Source: Phycisphaerales bacterium (lineage in GTDB: Bacteria > Planctomycetota > Phycisphaerae > Sedimentisphaerales > Anaerobacaceae). From it: DNA of 64,000 bases. This document shows positions 50,179 to 58,013 of this stretch, in pieces. How positions within the stretch are numbered: the stretch's first letter is position 1; each line of letters begins with the position of its first letter. A program made the translations under genes and the position numbers. Under the pieces are notes generated by a model, which was not told the DNA's origin, made no database searches, and saw only the letters and a list, made by a program, of their open reading frames with translations. The stretch lies in NCBI GenBank assembly GCA_003170415.1, contig PMZJ01000024.1, positions 1 through 64,000 on the forward strand, given 5' to 3'.

Positions 50179-51431
50179 TCGGTGTAAATTCTAACGCCGT
50201 CAACGACCTTGCAGACGTGAACGGCGTATTTGTCTGAAAACTCCGGTCGGCTGCGGGGATATGCGGTATCAACCGCCTTTTTGAGGGCGTTGACATTTGC
50301 TGTTTTAACCAAAGCGCCGGCCGCACCCTTGTCGCCGCCTCCCAACATTCGCTCGCCCAAACAGCCGGGAATGGTTCTTGCGATATCGCACATCGTTTCA
50401 AGCTCGGGGCCGGAAATCTTATACTCGTCACGAAGGCCAATACCGTCTTCGCGGAATATCCGCCCTACCGTCGCTACGTCGCCGCGTTTCCAGGCGTCTA
50501 ACATCTCGTAAAATCTTTGCTGGGCAGCGAAGATATATTTGAACCTGTCGCACAAGTCAGGGTATTGGCCTGCGAACTGCGCCAATATCTTTTCATACTG
50601 GCCCTCGGTTTTGACATCAGCCAGGCAGGAAATTTTATAGCCATTCTTCTGAAGTATTGAGACCAGTTGTTCACACTCGGCTCTTCTTGTTTTATAGGTT
50701 GATTTTTCCAGGCCGGGTCTGACGGTGCCGGTATCCATAACGACGATGGAGAAATCGGCTGCGCGTTTACCTAAGGGGACATATTCGACCGACCTTTTTT
50801 TGGGATTGTAGTATGTGCCGAACCCCTCGCGGGCGAAGAGTATCATAATCTGGTCCAATTTGCCGCAGGGTGAGCCGATGTAATCATTCTCGACCTGCTG
50901 CGCCAAATCGACAATTTTTAGTTTGTCCGGCTCATCAATGCCATTGGCGTCCAGAACGGACAATATGAGATTCAGAGTCAGCGATGCCGAGCGAGACATC
51001 CCGCCGCCGGGTATATTGCCGTAGATTACCCCGTCGATTCCCCTGCTGATTTTGTAGCCGGCCCGACGAAGGACAAAATCGACGCCATAAGCAAAACGTG
51101 CCCACGTGTCAGCTGTTTGCGGCGACCTCGGCTCAGGTACGTCGCCCAGCTCGAATTCGACTACTCCGTCGTCGGGGAAATTGCCGCTGTAAAGCCGCAC
51201 CCGCGATGTATCAGCCGGCTTATAGGCCATCCAGATAAAACGGTCGGTGCCCACGCCGAATAGTTCGGTCCCGTTGTAGTCGCCGTGCTCAACGCCGAGG
51301 CAAAACCGGGACGACGTTCTTCTTACTCTGCCGCCGCCAATATCGATACCGGCTTTCTTTGCCAGTTCGACGATTTTGCCTACCGCTTTTTTATCTTCCG
51401 CTGTCGGGCGGATTACGGAACTTTTAGCCAT
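50169..51431 (-). CDS. Galactokinase-like GHMP kinase
   Basis: A 420-residue GHMP-superfamily sugar kinase. The substrate motif reads RFCLGVEHGDYNGTELFG, a variant of the galactokinase GEHTDYN signature (His-Gly replaces His-Thr). The ATP motif reads IPGGGMSRSASL, and the C-terminal glycine motif is LGGGDKGAAGAL. Pairing with the adjacent alpha-galactosidase points to galactose-1-phosphate formation, though the altered signature leaves another sugar possible. Start 51431 has GGAAGG upstream. Confidence 0.85.
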   Translation of the reverse strand: MAKSSVIRPTAEDKKAVGKIVELAKKAGIDIGGGRVRRTSSRFCLGVEHGDYNGTELFGVGTDRFIWMAYKPADTSRVRLYSGNFPDDGVVEFELGDVPEPRSPQTADTWARFAYGVDFVLRRAGYKISRGIDGVIYGNIPGGGMSRSASLTLNLILSVLDANGIDEPDKLKIVDLAQQVENDYIGSPCGKLDQIMILFAREGFGTYYNPKKRSVEYVPLGKRAADFSIVVMDTGTVRPGLEKSTYKTRRAECEQLVSILQKNGYKISCLADVKTEGQYEKILAQFAGQYPDLCDRFKYIFAAQQRFYEMLDAWKRGDVATVGRIFREDGIGLRDEYKISGPELETMCDIARTIPGCLGERMLGGGDKGAAGALVKTANVNALKKAVDTAYPRSRPEFSDKYAVHVCKVVDGVRIYTDLP

Positions 51432-51502
51432 TTGCGCGCACCTTCCACGATTCTGATTAAAAGGAATGCAAATGATAACCTCTTGCGGCCCGCAAGGCAA
51501 CC

Positions 51503-52438
51503 TTACTTCAGCTTGATAGAAATGCCTTTTTCTGTTGATTCAGTCATAAAGGTTTTCATGTCCTTCATGACCAGATGAAGCTGTTTGCTGTCTTCGAGCA
51601 GTTGTTCATAAAGCCGACCATCGTTCACCAGCTTGCCCGCCGTGCCTTCGCCGTTATCAATTTTTTCGAGAACACTTTCGAGATGGGTCATTACCTCGCC
51701 CATCTTATCGCTGGTCGTAACAAGAGACGTGGTAAGCTGGGCAGTCCTGGTGTCGGCGTTCTGGAGCATTGTCTTGCCCGTTGCAGCCGCTTCTTTAAGC
51801 TGACGTATAGCATCGCTCGCCTGCTGACTGGCATCAGAGAGGTTAGCTAAAGCGGCCTTGAGGTTGGCTTTGTTTTCGGCATCGCCGATGACATCGTTGC
51901 TGTTTTTGACAAACGCGGATATGCCCGTAATCAGCTCATCCAGCTTTTTCTGGGTTTCCTCCGGGAAGAACTCGCTTGTTACTCCGCTGGAACCCTGAAG
52001 CAAACTGCCCTCAACGAGAAATTTCCCTTCACGAACGTCCACGGGCGGAATACTCAACTCGATATAGCTTGAGCCGAGACCTCGCGTCATCAGTTTGGCC
52101 TCTACGATGTCCGGGATATCCTTAAATTGATTTTCGATGCTTATGATTACCAGCGTCTGATGATACCATTGCTTCGTGTTTCGGTCCTGAAGAATATTCG
52201 GCGGTTTGACATCTGTTACTGTGCCTATCTGGTAGCCGCAGAATCGAACCGGGGTGTCCTTTTGGACGCCTGGTGCGCTGGGGAATTGAATTTTAACCTC
52301 GTATGACCTTATCTCACTGACAAAAACAGGCAGGTCGCCGAATTTGAATATCAGCCAGAAGAACGCTATGACCGCCACGATGACAAAGACCCCGACGGCC
52401 ATACTGCGTCTTCGCTGCATTGTTTCGTAATCGCTCAC
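51503..52438 (-). CDS. MlaD/MCE-domain protein
   Basis: A 311-residue membrane-anchored substrate-binding component of an MCE-type lipid transporter. One N-terminal helix (VGVFVIVAVIAFFWLIF) is followed by the MCE domain (YEVKIQFPSAPGVQKDTPV, RFCGYQIGTVTDV). A long C-terminal helical part, rich in coiled-coil signal, covers residues 170-300. The start is GTG with AAAGGA upstream. The permease and ATPase of the system are not in the window. Confidence 0.88.
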   Translation of the reverse strand: MSDYETMQRRRSMAVGVFVIVAVIAFFWLIFKFGDLPVFVSEIRSYEVKIQFPSAPGVQKDTPVRFCGYQIGTVTDVKPPNILQDRNTKQWYHQTLVIISIENQFKDIPDIVEAKLMTRGLGSSYIELSIPPVDVREGKFLVEGSLLQGSSGVTSEFFPEETQKKLDELITGISAFVKNSNDVIGDAENKANLKAALANLSDASQQASDAIRQLKEAAATGKTMLQNADTRTAQLTTSLVTTSDKMGEVMTHLESVLEKIDNGEGTAGKLVNDGRLYEQLLEDSKQLHLVMKDMKTFMTESTEKGISIKLK

Positions 52439-52485
52439 CGCCTGTGTCCTTTCAAATCAGCCCGGCTACGGCTCAGCGTCTCAAC

Positions 52486-52806
52486 TCATTTTTTACCACC
52501 TGTTGCGCCTTCGCCGAGACGAGTCCGGCCCTCAAGGAACAACTCACGTATCGCCCGCAGAGGATAGCCGCTTTTATTGAGCTTTTTTACAAGTTTGACC
52601 CGCTCAATACTTTTCTGGTCAAACAATCGTCTGCCGGTTTTAGTGATTTTGGTCGCTTCGAGCAATCCCAGCATAATGTAATACTGCAGGGACTGGCGTG
52701 ATACGCCCGCCTTTGTCGCCGCCGCTCCAATCGTAATTAACCCGGTTTTAGAACCCAATGGGCAAACTTTGCTCACATAGGCATTTATCGGCACCAAAGG
52801 AGCCAA
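52486..52806 (-). CDS. MerR-family transcriptional regulator
   Basis: Up to 106 residues. A MerR winged-helix DNA-binding domain (LITIGAAATKAGVSRQSLQ, YYIMLGLLEATKITKTGRRL) is followed by a short helix and no effector domain. The start is not an ATG: TTG 52806 or GTG 52794 or 52776 are possible, and no strong ribosome site decides between them. It is 10 bases after rnpA and 48 before the mlaD-like gene, so it may be co-transcribed. Confidence 0.8.
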   Translation of the reverse strand: MAPLVPINAYVSKVCPLGSKTGLITIGAAATKAGVSRQSLQYYIMLGLLEATKITKTGRRLFDQKSIERVKLVKKLNKSGYPLRAIRELFLEGRTRLGEGATGGKK

Positions 52807-52816
52807 AGATTACAAA

Positions 52817-53215
52817 TTAAGCCCTTCCGGTGGTCAGTTGGGCCGCTAATTTAAGGAAGGAATCGCGGATTTGCGCAAATTTTATCGCCCCTACAACGGC
52901 CTTTGTATCCTTTCTTTCGCGGGCTTGCCTAACCCACTGGGACGACATTGAGACCACGAAATCAAAACCGGGGGTGACAAGATGCTTATTTTGCCTGAAT
53001 GCTTCGCGTAACAGCCGTTTAAGCCGGTTGCGAATGACTGCGTTCCCGCAGGATTTGCCTATGGATATGCCTATACGTGGGTAGTCGAAACCGTTTTCGC
53101 AGGCGTATAGCACAAGCAACTCGTCGCGAGCGGACAATCGCTTGGCCATAACAGTCCGGAACTGACTGTTTACAAGAAGCCGGCTGGTTTTCGGGAACGA
53201 ATATCCCTTAGTCAT
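52817..53215 (-). CDS. rnpA: Ribonuclease P protein component
   Basis: A 132-residue RNase P protein. The signature is RIGISIGKSCGNAVIRNRLKR followed by LLREAFR. It binds the RNase P RNA and helps process tRNA 5' ends. Start 53215 (MTKGYSFPK) begins the domain properly. The usual upstream neighbour rpmH is not present here; the sialate O-acetylesterase gene is upstream instead. Confidence 0.95.
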   Translation of the reverse strand: MTKGYSFPKTSRLLVNSQFRTVMAKRLSARDELLVLYACENGFDYPRIGISIGKSCGNAVIRNRLKRLLREAFRQNKHLVTPGFDFVVSMSSQWVRQARERKDTKAVVGAIKFAQIRDSFLKLAAQLTTGRA

Positions 53216-53279
53216 CGTATTGCGGCGCTGGCGGCACGCCGACCAGAAAAAATAGTATATGGCATAATAATCGCCTGGC

Positions 53280-54881
53280 TTAACGCCTGCTATCCGTAAC
53301 ACCAGGCCAAGTGTCGGTCCTGAACGGAGTCGCAGGCAAACCTTCCTTGTTGTAAAGGTTACATACCGGGTTTTTCTCCCAGGCGTAACGCACCGCGACC
53401 GGAACATTGACTTTATCGGAACTTACAACGACCGTGTTGCCTTCAATATTCGCGTCGGCCCATACGAATTTCCGGTCTGCCCCGGCTATCGCGAACCCTT
53501 TCAGTGAATCGCCTTTAGCCATTAGTCCGCCGCCAATATTCTCGAAGTGCAGAACTGCCTTATTTTCCTGGACCTCCATAAGCCGGTAAATAGGGCCTGA
53601 GTAAACTATATTTTTGCCGTATGTCTTTGCCAAAGCCCATAGCGCCAGACGCTTGCCTACGTCCTGTTTGTTCTTCGGGTGAATGTCCTTCTCGCCAATA
53701 TCTATCGTAACCGCCATCCCCGTATTCGGCACCGATAGCGTCATCAATTGCGCCTCTCGCAATTCAGCCCAGTCGCTTTCAACGGGTTCTGGATTAACCT
53801 CATCGTAATTTGCCAACTGAACAAAGTAAAACGGGAAATCTCCCTGATGCCAGGCATCCCGCCAGTTTTTAATCATCGCCGGGAACAGCGTGCGATACTG
53901 ATATGCCCGCCAGGCGTTCGATTCGCCCTGATACCAAATCGCTCCGCATATGCCGTAAGGAAGAATGGGAACAATCATGCCGTTATAAAGCCCCGTCGGC
54001 GAGTAAGCATGCCCCGGGCCTATCGGCTCTTCCGGCCTGGGAGGCAATGGTTTGCCTTCGGCCTTTAATTTTGGCGATATTGAGTCATATTTCTGCATCT
54101 CCTCCCGATACTTCTTTTTCAATTCAACGATATTGGCGGACGTCTCTTCAAATCTCTTGAGAATCGGCTGAAAGTTTGGGTCGTTTTCAAGATATTCTCT
54201 GCTCATCCACGACTCAGCCGGCGTCCCACCCCAGGAGGTATGAATCAGGCCAATCGGCACATTAAGCTGTTTATTAAGCTCCCGGCCGAAGAAATACCCG
54301 ACCGCTGTGAAGTTTCCTGCCGTTTGAGAACTGCATACCTGCCACTTGCCGTTGCAATTGTGCATCGGCGTATAAATCACCTTCCGCCCGACATTGAAAC
54401 TCCTAATCTGCGGATAATTGTTGGCATCGGCAATTTCCTGTGCGGAATTATTCGCCTGCTTAACCGTAAATTCCATATTCGACTGACCTGAGCAGACCCA
54501 CACCTCGCCAACTAGGATATTCTTCAGCGTTATCGGATTGCCGTCAGAAATGGTCATCTCATAAGGTCCGCCTGCTTTGCCCGGCTTTATCTTTACCATC
54601 CAGTTGCCATTTGCATCAGACGTCGCCTTCCACTTTCCACCCCAGCTTGCTGTTATCGTTATTTTTTTGCCCGGGTCGGCCCAACCCCAAATAGGCGTAT
54701 TATCACCCTCACCCTGCTGCAAGACCATATTGTCGCTTATGATGGAGGGCAGCCGGATACCGGCTGATGAAATAGTCGATTTTCCGGCGGGTGTACCAGC
54801 GCCGCAACCGGACAGAACCAGCACAATGCCCGACAGAATTGTTAACGCAAAGACACTATGCCTTTTGCAAACATAATTCAT
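53280..54881 (-). CDS. Sialate O-acetylesterase-like lipoprotein
   Basis: A 533-residue SGNH-type carbohydrate esterase. The lipoprotein signal ends VLVLSGC. The family pattern starts with RLPSIISDNMVLQQ, a beta-sandwich part (PGKKITITASWGGKWKAT), then the SGNH nucleophile motif WVCSGQSNMEF at about residue 140. Further family blocks are HTSWGGTPAE and AIWYQGESNA. It deacetylates sialic acids or plant/algal polysaccharide side chains. AAGGAG lies seven bases before the ATG. Confidence 0.92.
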   Translation of the reverse strand: MNYVCKRHSVFALTILSGIVLVLSGCGAGTPAGKSTISSAGIRLPSIISDNMVLQQGEGDNTPIWGWADPGKKITITASWGGKWKATSDANGNWMVKIKPGKAGGPYEMTISDGNPITLKNILVGEVWVCSGQSNMEFTVKQANNSAQEIADANNYPQIRSFNVGRKVIYTPMHNCNGKWQVCSSQTAGNFTAVGYFFGRELNKQLNVPIGLIHTSWGGTPAESWMSREYLENDPNFQPILKRFEETSANIVELKKKYREEMQKYDSISPKLKAEGKPLPPRPEEPIGPGHAYSPTGLYNGMIVPILPYGICGAIWYQGESNAWRAYQYRTLFPAMIKNWRDAWHQGDFPFYFVQLANYDEVNPEPVESDWAELREAQLMTLSVPNTGMAVTIDIGEKDIHPKNKQDVGKRLALWALAKTYGKNIVYSGPIYRLMEVQENKAVLHFENIGGGLMAKGDSLKGFAIAGADRKFVWADANIEGNTVVVSSDKVNVPVAVRYAWEKNPVCNLYNKEGLPATPFRTDTWPGVTDSRR

Positions 54882-55479
54882 CCTGCAACTCCTTACATTT
54901 TTCAATTTTATCCGCCTTTTACCCGCCTATGGCGGGATGGCGGCCTTAGGTTACAAAAAACCAGTAAGCGATTATTATAGTAAGCCGCGAATCCAAACGC
55001 AAATATCATCCGAAAGTCAAATTGGCTATGACTCTGGTCTATCTTTGGAGGGCATAAATTTCACATTTTCCCGATTCAGCCGGAATGGCGGCTACAAGAC
55101 ACCTGAGAATTGATTATAAGTGATTAAAACAGGCTGCCGGATGCGTTATAGGCCAAAGTTACGAAAAGCATAAATATTCGTAAATTTTCGCGTTTTTTTT
55201 GAAAATTTTGGAATTTTTTCGAATTTTTTCGAAAAACGTACCTGTTTTTAGCCCACTATTGCGCATTCGTGTCTCGGTTTTTTATGGCTTGGCCATCCCT
55301 TTTCGGGAGACGCAGATTCCTTCGACTACTGCTCAGGACAGGTAACGCAAAATAACGCTGTTTTTTAGACACGGATTAACACTGATTTACACTGCTTTTA
55401 TTTCATTTTCTGTGTAATCTGCGGAATCTGTGGTTCAAAACTTCGTGTCCCTTCCGGGAACGGGAGTGGTGAAAAACTC
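54882..55479. other. Repeat-rich intergenic region
   Basis: About 600 bases with no credible gene. It contains a CCGCC/GGCGG palindrome near 54920, a T-rich stretch with two GAATTTTTTC units at 55210-55231, and the CCTTCGAC...CAGG repeat at 55319. Near 55370-55435 are ACACGGATTAACACTGATT-type repeats. GCGGAATCTGTGG at 55420 recurs near 59391. It marks the edge of the AT-rich island. Confidence 0.6.
55319..55342. repeat. Dispersed CCTTCGAC...CAGG repeat, second copy
   Basis: CCTTCGAC, TACT, then GCTCAGGACAGG. It is related to 1976-2014. Confidence 0.5.
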
Positions 55480-55509
55480 TTGCTTTTCTGACCAGTTTAA
55501 TGATATACT
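55480..55509 (+). promoter_or_regulatory. Promoter-like element, copy 2
   Basis: TTGCTT (55480-55485) and TATACT (55504-55509) with an 18-bp spacer containing TTCTGACCAGTTTAATGA. It is near-identical to 57025-57054 (TTGCTT, TTCTGACTAGTTTAACGA, TATATT). It lies about 75 bp upstream of the 55583 start. Confidence 0.6.
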
Positions 55510-55582
55510 GTTACTTTAACGCTTATTGTAATGGAAATAAGTTTGGTGGCCCCAGATTGAGATTGGGGTTGAAGGAATTGCT

Positions 55583-55894
55583 ATGATGGAAGAAAAGTTT
55601 GAACCAATGCGGAAGGAGATGACACTTCCAAAAAAAATGGAAGATCCTGATACTTGGAAACGCATAGCTTTATTTCAATTTATCTATTCGCTTTGTGGGC
55701 TATTGCCCGGCTTAATATGTATTCTTGGCGGTATCATATTATTCTTAAACGGCATTGTCGGTTCAACGCGTTGGACCGCAAAAATATTTGGTACTGAAAG
55801 CGATATATCTGATGCTGCCCCTGGTGCCATTTTGTTTATAGTAGGTTTGTTTTTTGTGCTCATAACCCGGTTTTCGGCGAAATCGCAGAAATAA
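55583..55894 (+). CDS. Small two-TM membrane protein
   Basis: A 103-residue protein of unknown function. It has an acidic/basic cytoplasmic start (MMEEKFEPMRKEMTLPKK), then two membrane segments (LLPGLICILGGIILFL and GAILFIVGLFFVLI) separated by a short loop. AAGGA lies upstream and a promoter-like element precedes it. It is AT-rich compared with the chromosome core. Confidence 0.65.
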   Translation: MMEEKFEPMRKEMTLPKKMEDPDTWKRIALFQFIYSLCGLLPGLICILGGIILFLNGIVGSTRWTAKIFGTESDISDAAPGAILFIVGLFFVLITRFSAKSQK

Positions 55895-56020
55895 GTTGTA
55901 GCGTAAAAGATTTGCCACAGAGAACATGGAGAGTTCTTGGTTTGTGTTTTGTTGTTCTTAGTCAACGAACTAACTACTCGGAACTTATTTAAATCAGAAT
56001 GTACTTTTCTAATTTTCCTA

Positions 56021-56359
56021 TTATTCTTTTAAATCTAAGCTTTCAAGAATCCAATTATCGCCATCTAAATGTTTTAATGTACACGTATATCGAGTACGTA
56101 ATTTTGCGCCAAAGCTGTTTTGAGCGCAAACATATGAAGAGACTCTAAATCGCCCTTCACCTAAATCAGTCACAAGTGAAGGGTCGAACTCTTGAAAATC
56201 CGCAGTCGATGGCGCTTTTAGGGAGTTTCTTACAAACTCATGACTCATAACAAATGCGTTAATTATATTGCTACCTCCATTGTCAGAAGTTCCAGCACCC
56301 AGTATGCACAAAAGAACCATTAGAAGTAAGGATAGGCCATGTTTATATATTTTTTGCAT
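56021..56359 (-). CDS. Small secreted protein
   Basis: A 112-residue protein with a Sec signal peptide (HGLSLLLMVLLCILGAG) and a compact mature domain. Motifs are FVRNSLKAPSTADFQEF and VSSYVCAQNSFGAKLRTRYTC. This KAPSTADF...AQNSFGA pattern occurs in a family of small uncharacterised bacterial and phage proteins. Its start overlaps the end of the upstream VanZ-like gene by 17 bp, so the two are coupled. Confidence 0.65.
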   Translation of the reverse strand: MQKIYKHGLSLLLMVLLCILGAGTSDNGGSNIINAFVMSHEFVRNSLKAPSTADFQEFDPSLVTDLGEGRFRVSSYVCAQNSFGAKLRTRYTCTLKHLDGDNWILESLDLKE

Positions 56360-56795
56360 TTTCTATCTCCTTGGGTTTTTGCTTCTTATTCAGCACTATT
56401 GCTAATACAATAGAAAGAACCATGAGTATCACATCTTTGGGGTCATATGTCCCAGGAATGAACCCTATTAATTGACCCAATTCAGCCCCAACAGCAATAA
56501 ATGAAAAAATAGCTACCCAAAAATATCGTTCATAAAAATCATTCTCCCAAATACTCCAGAAAAGCAATATGCCACCAAATAGCCACAAGGCGGTAGGTAG
56601 GGAAAAGCATACCCATTGTGGAATTAGTGGATAATAGCCGCTTGCCGCCCGTCTCATTGCCTCAACAGCATCCCGCATCCCCATATTATTGAACCATGAA
56701 AACATAAGTAGGGTTTGTTTTCTCCACAGCATATAAATCATGCCGCCGATAGCTATGCTTGTAATTCCGATAATTGTATTGGTAGTTCTGTTCAT
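56343..56795 (-). CDS. VanZ-like membrane protein
   Basis: A 150-residue protein with four hydrophobic segments. The third-to-fourth segment region ELGQLIGFIPGTYDPKDVIL matches the VanZ-like pattern (E..Q, then PG, then D..D). Function is unknown; VanZ-like proteins are linked to cell-envelope processes. It is co-transcribed with the small secreted protein. Confidence 0.65.
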   Translation of the reverse strand: MNRTTNTIIGITSIAIGGMIYMLWRKQTLLMFSWFNNMGMRDAVEAMRRAASGYYPLIPQWVCFSLPTALWLFGGILLFWSIWENDFYERYFWVAIFSFIAVGAELGQLIGFIPGTYDPKDVILMVLSIVLAIVLNKKQKPKEIENAKNI

Positions 56796-57024
56796 TTTTA
56801 AGCTAAATTCAGCTATTTGTTTAGGTCTTCAAGTCTGTAGGATAGGCAACTTGTTTCCCATGCAGTTATGATAACTAGAATACGGCCAATCTTCAACCTT
56901 TTTACTGATGTGTGCCTGACAGGCCGTGGGTGAAATTTTTTTACACAATTCTTCAATTCTGCCCAAAACGCCCGATAAATCAAACCAGCGTACAGAAATA
57001 ATTCGGACCTGTCCCCCTTTTTCC

Positions 57025-57054
57025 TTGCTTTTCTGACTAGTTTAACGATATATT
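57025..57054 (+). promoter_or_regulatory. Promoter-like element, copy 3
   Basis: TTGCTT (57025-57030) and TATATT (57049-57054) with an 18-bp spacer, near-identical to copy 2. It lies about 30 bp upstream of the RES gene start. GTTTAACGATATATT is also shared with copy 1 on the minus strand at 5867-5881. Confidence 0.6.
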
Positions 57055-57083
57055 ATTTCTTTAAGGCTGGAAGGATATGATTT

Positions 57084-57929
57084 TTGTATTATACGAATAA
57101 GTATGGTGACGTCGGAGTTGAATTGGAAAAATCTATGACTATAAAACAAAACAATGATACGACAATTTTCAGAGACCCAGCTGCTTATCTATGTTTTTCA
57201 TTCCATGTTCAAGAAAAGTATAGGTATATCCACAACCAAGACACAGTACGATTTCTCAATGCTGTTCGGGAAACCATCAAGAACAGGGAAAAATATTTTC
57301 CTAAAAATACGAAATTCTGGCGAGCCCAGTTGGGTTCTTCAAAGTCAGAAGGTGTTAAATTTCAAAATAAAAAACTTAATCAAAAAGCTATTCCTCATCC
57401 ACCAGAGAGGATGAAACCCCCAGCAGAGGGGGCAAAAGAAGGCCGAGTAAATTCCAAAGGAATTCCCTGTTTGTATTTAGCAACAAAAAAAATGACGGCA
57501 ATTCAAGAAGTTCGGCCATGGCTCGACACAAAAATTTCTGTGGCTACCTTTCAAACAGTTAAGGATTTGAGACTTGTTGATTGCACCATAAATGGCTATA
57601 AACTATATGGAATTGGCAACGATAATCTCGAATCAGGTTCAAAAAAAGAGGAAACATTAAGTGAATGTGAGGAACGAACTTGGTCATGTATAGACCAAGC
57701 ATTTTCAATACCAGTTGATCCATCGGATAACAAAACTGATTATGTTCCAACTCAAATTCTGACAGAATTGTTTAGACATGAGGGTTATGATGGAATTATT
57801 TACAATAGTAAGTTCGCGAAAGGACATAATGTGGCATTGTTTGCTTTAAACTTGGCAGAACCAGTAGATATCAAACTGTACAATATAACGAAAATTCCGC
57901 GGTTTGGCTTTAAAGAAGTTCATCCTTGA
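57084..57929 (+). CDS. RES-domain protein (putative NAD-degrading)
   Basis: About 281 residues. The RES domain spans roughly residues 75-270. An early Arg is in FWRAQLG. The GRVNSKGIPCLYLATKKMTA block is followed by the conserved Glu in IQEVRPW, and a late part has YDGIIYNSKFAKGHNVALF. RES proteins are NAD+ phosphorylases or NADases, often toxins paired with an Xre-type antitoxin. No antitoxin gene is adjacent. The start is TTG 57084, with GGAAGG upstream, or ATG 57135. It lies in the AT-rich island. Confidence 0.8.
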   Translation: MYYTNKYGDVGVELEKSMTIKQNNDTTIFRDPAAYLCFSFHVQEKYRYIHNQDTVRFLNAVRETIKNREKYFPKNTKFWRAQLGSSKSEGVKFQNKKLNQKAIPHPPERMKPPAEGAKEGRVNSKGIPCLYLATKKMTAIQEVRPWLDTKISVATFQTVKDLRLVDCTINGYKLYGIGNDNLESGSKKEETLSECEERTWSCIDQAFSIPVDPSDNKTDYVPTQILTELFRHEGYDGIIYNSKFAKGHNVALFALNLAEPVDIKLYNITKIPRFGFKEVHP

Positions 57930-58013
57930 TAACAAAGATAAAAAATATGAGCGACCATGATATTACAGTTTAACAGGGCGAGCAAATCATTTGACAATTA
58001 TAAGGATTTATTT

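Noticed and set aside
57066-57107. Very short leader frames ahead of the RES gene as a regulatory peptide or antitoxin
   Set aside because: They are 7-11 codons long and out of frame, with no conserved feature; too short to support a call.
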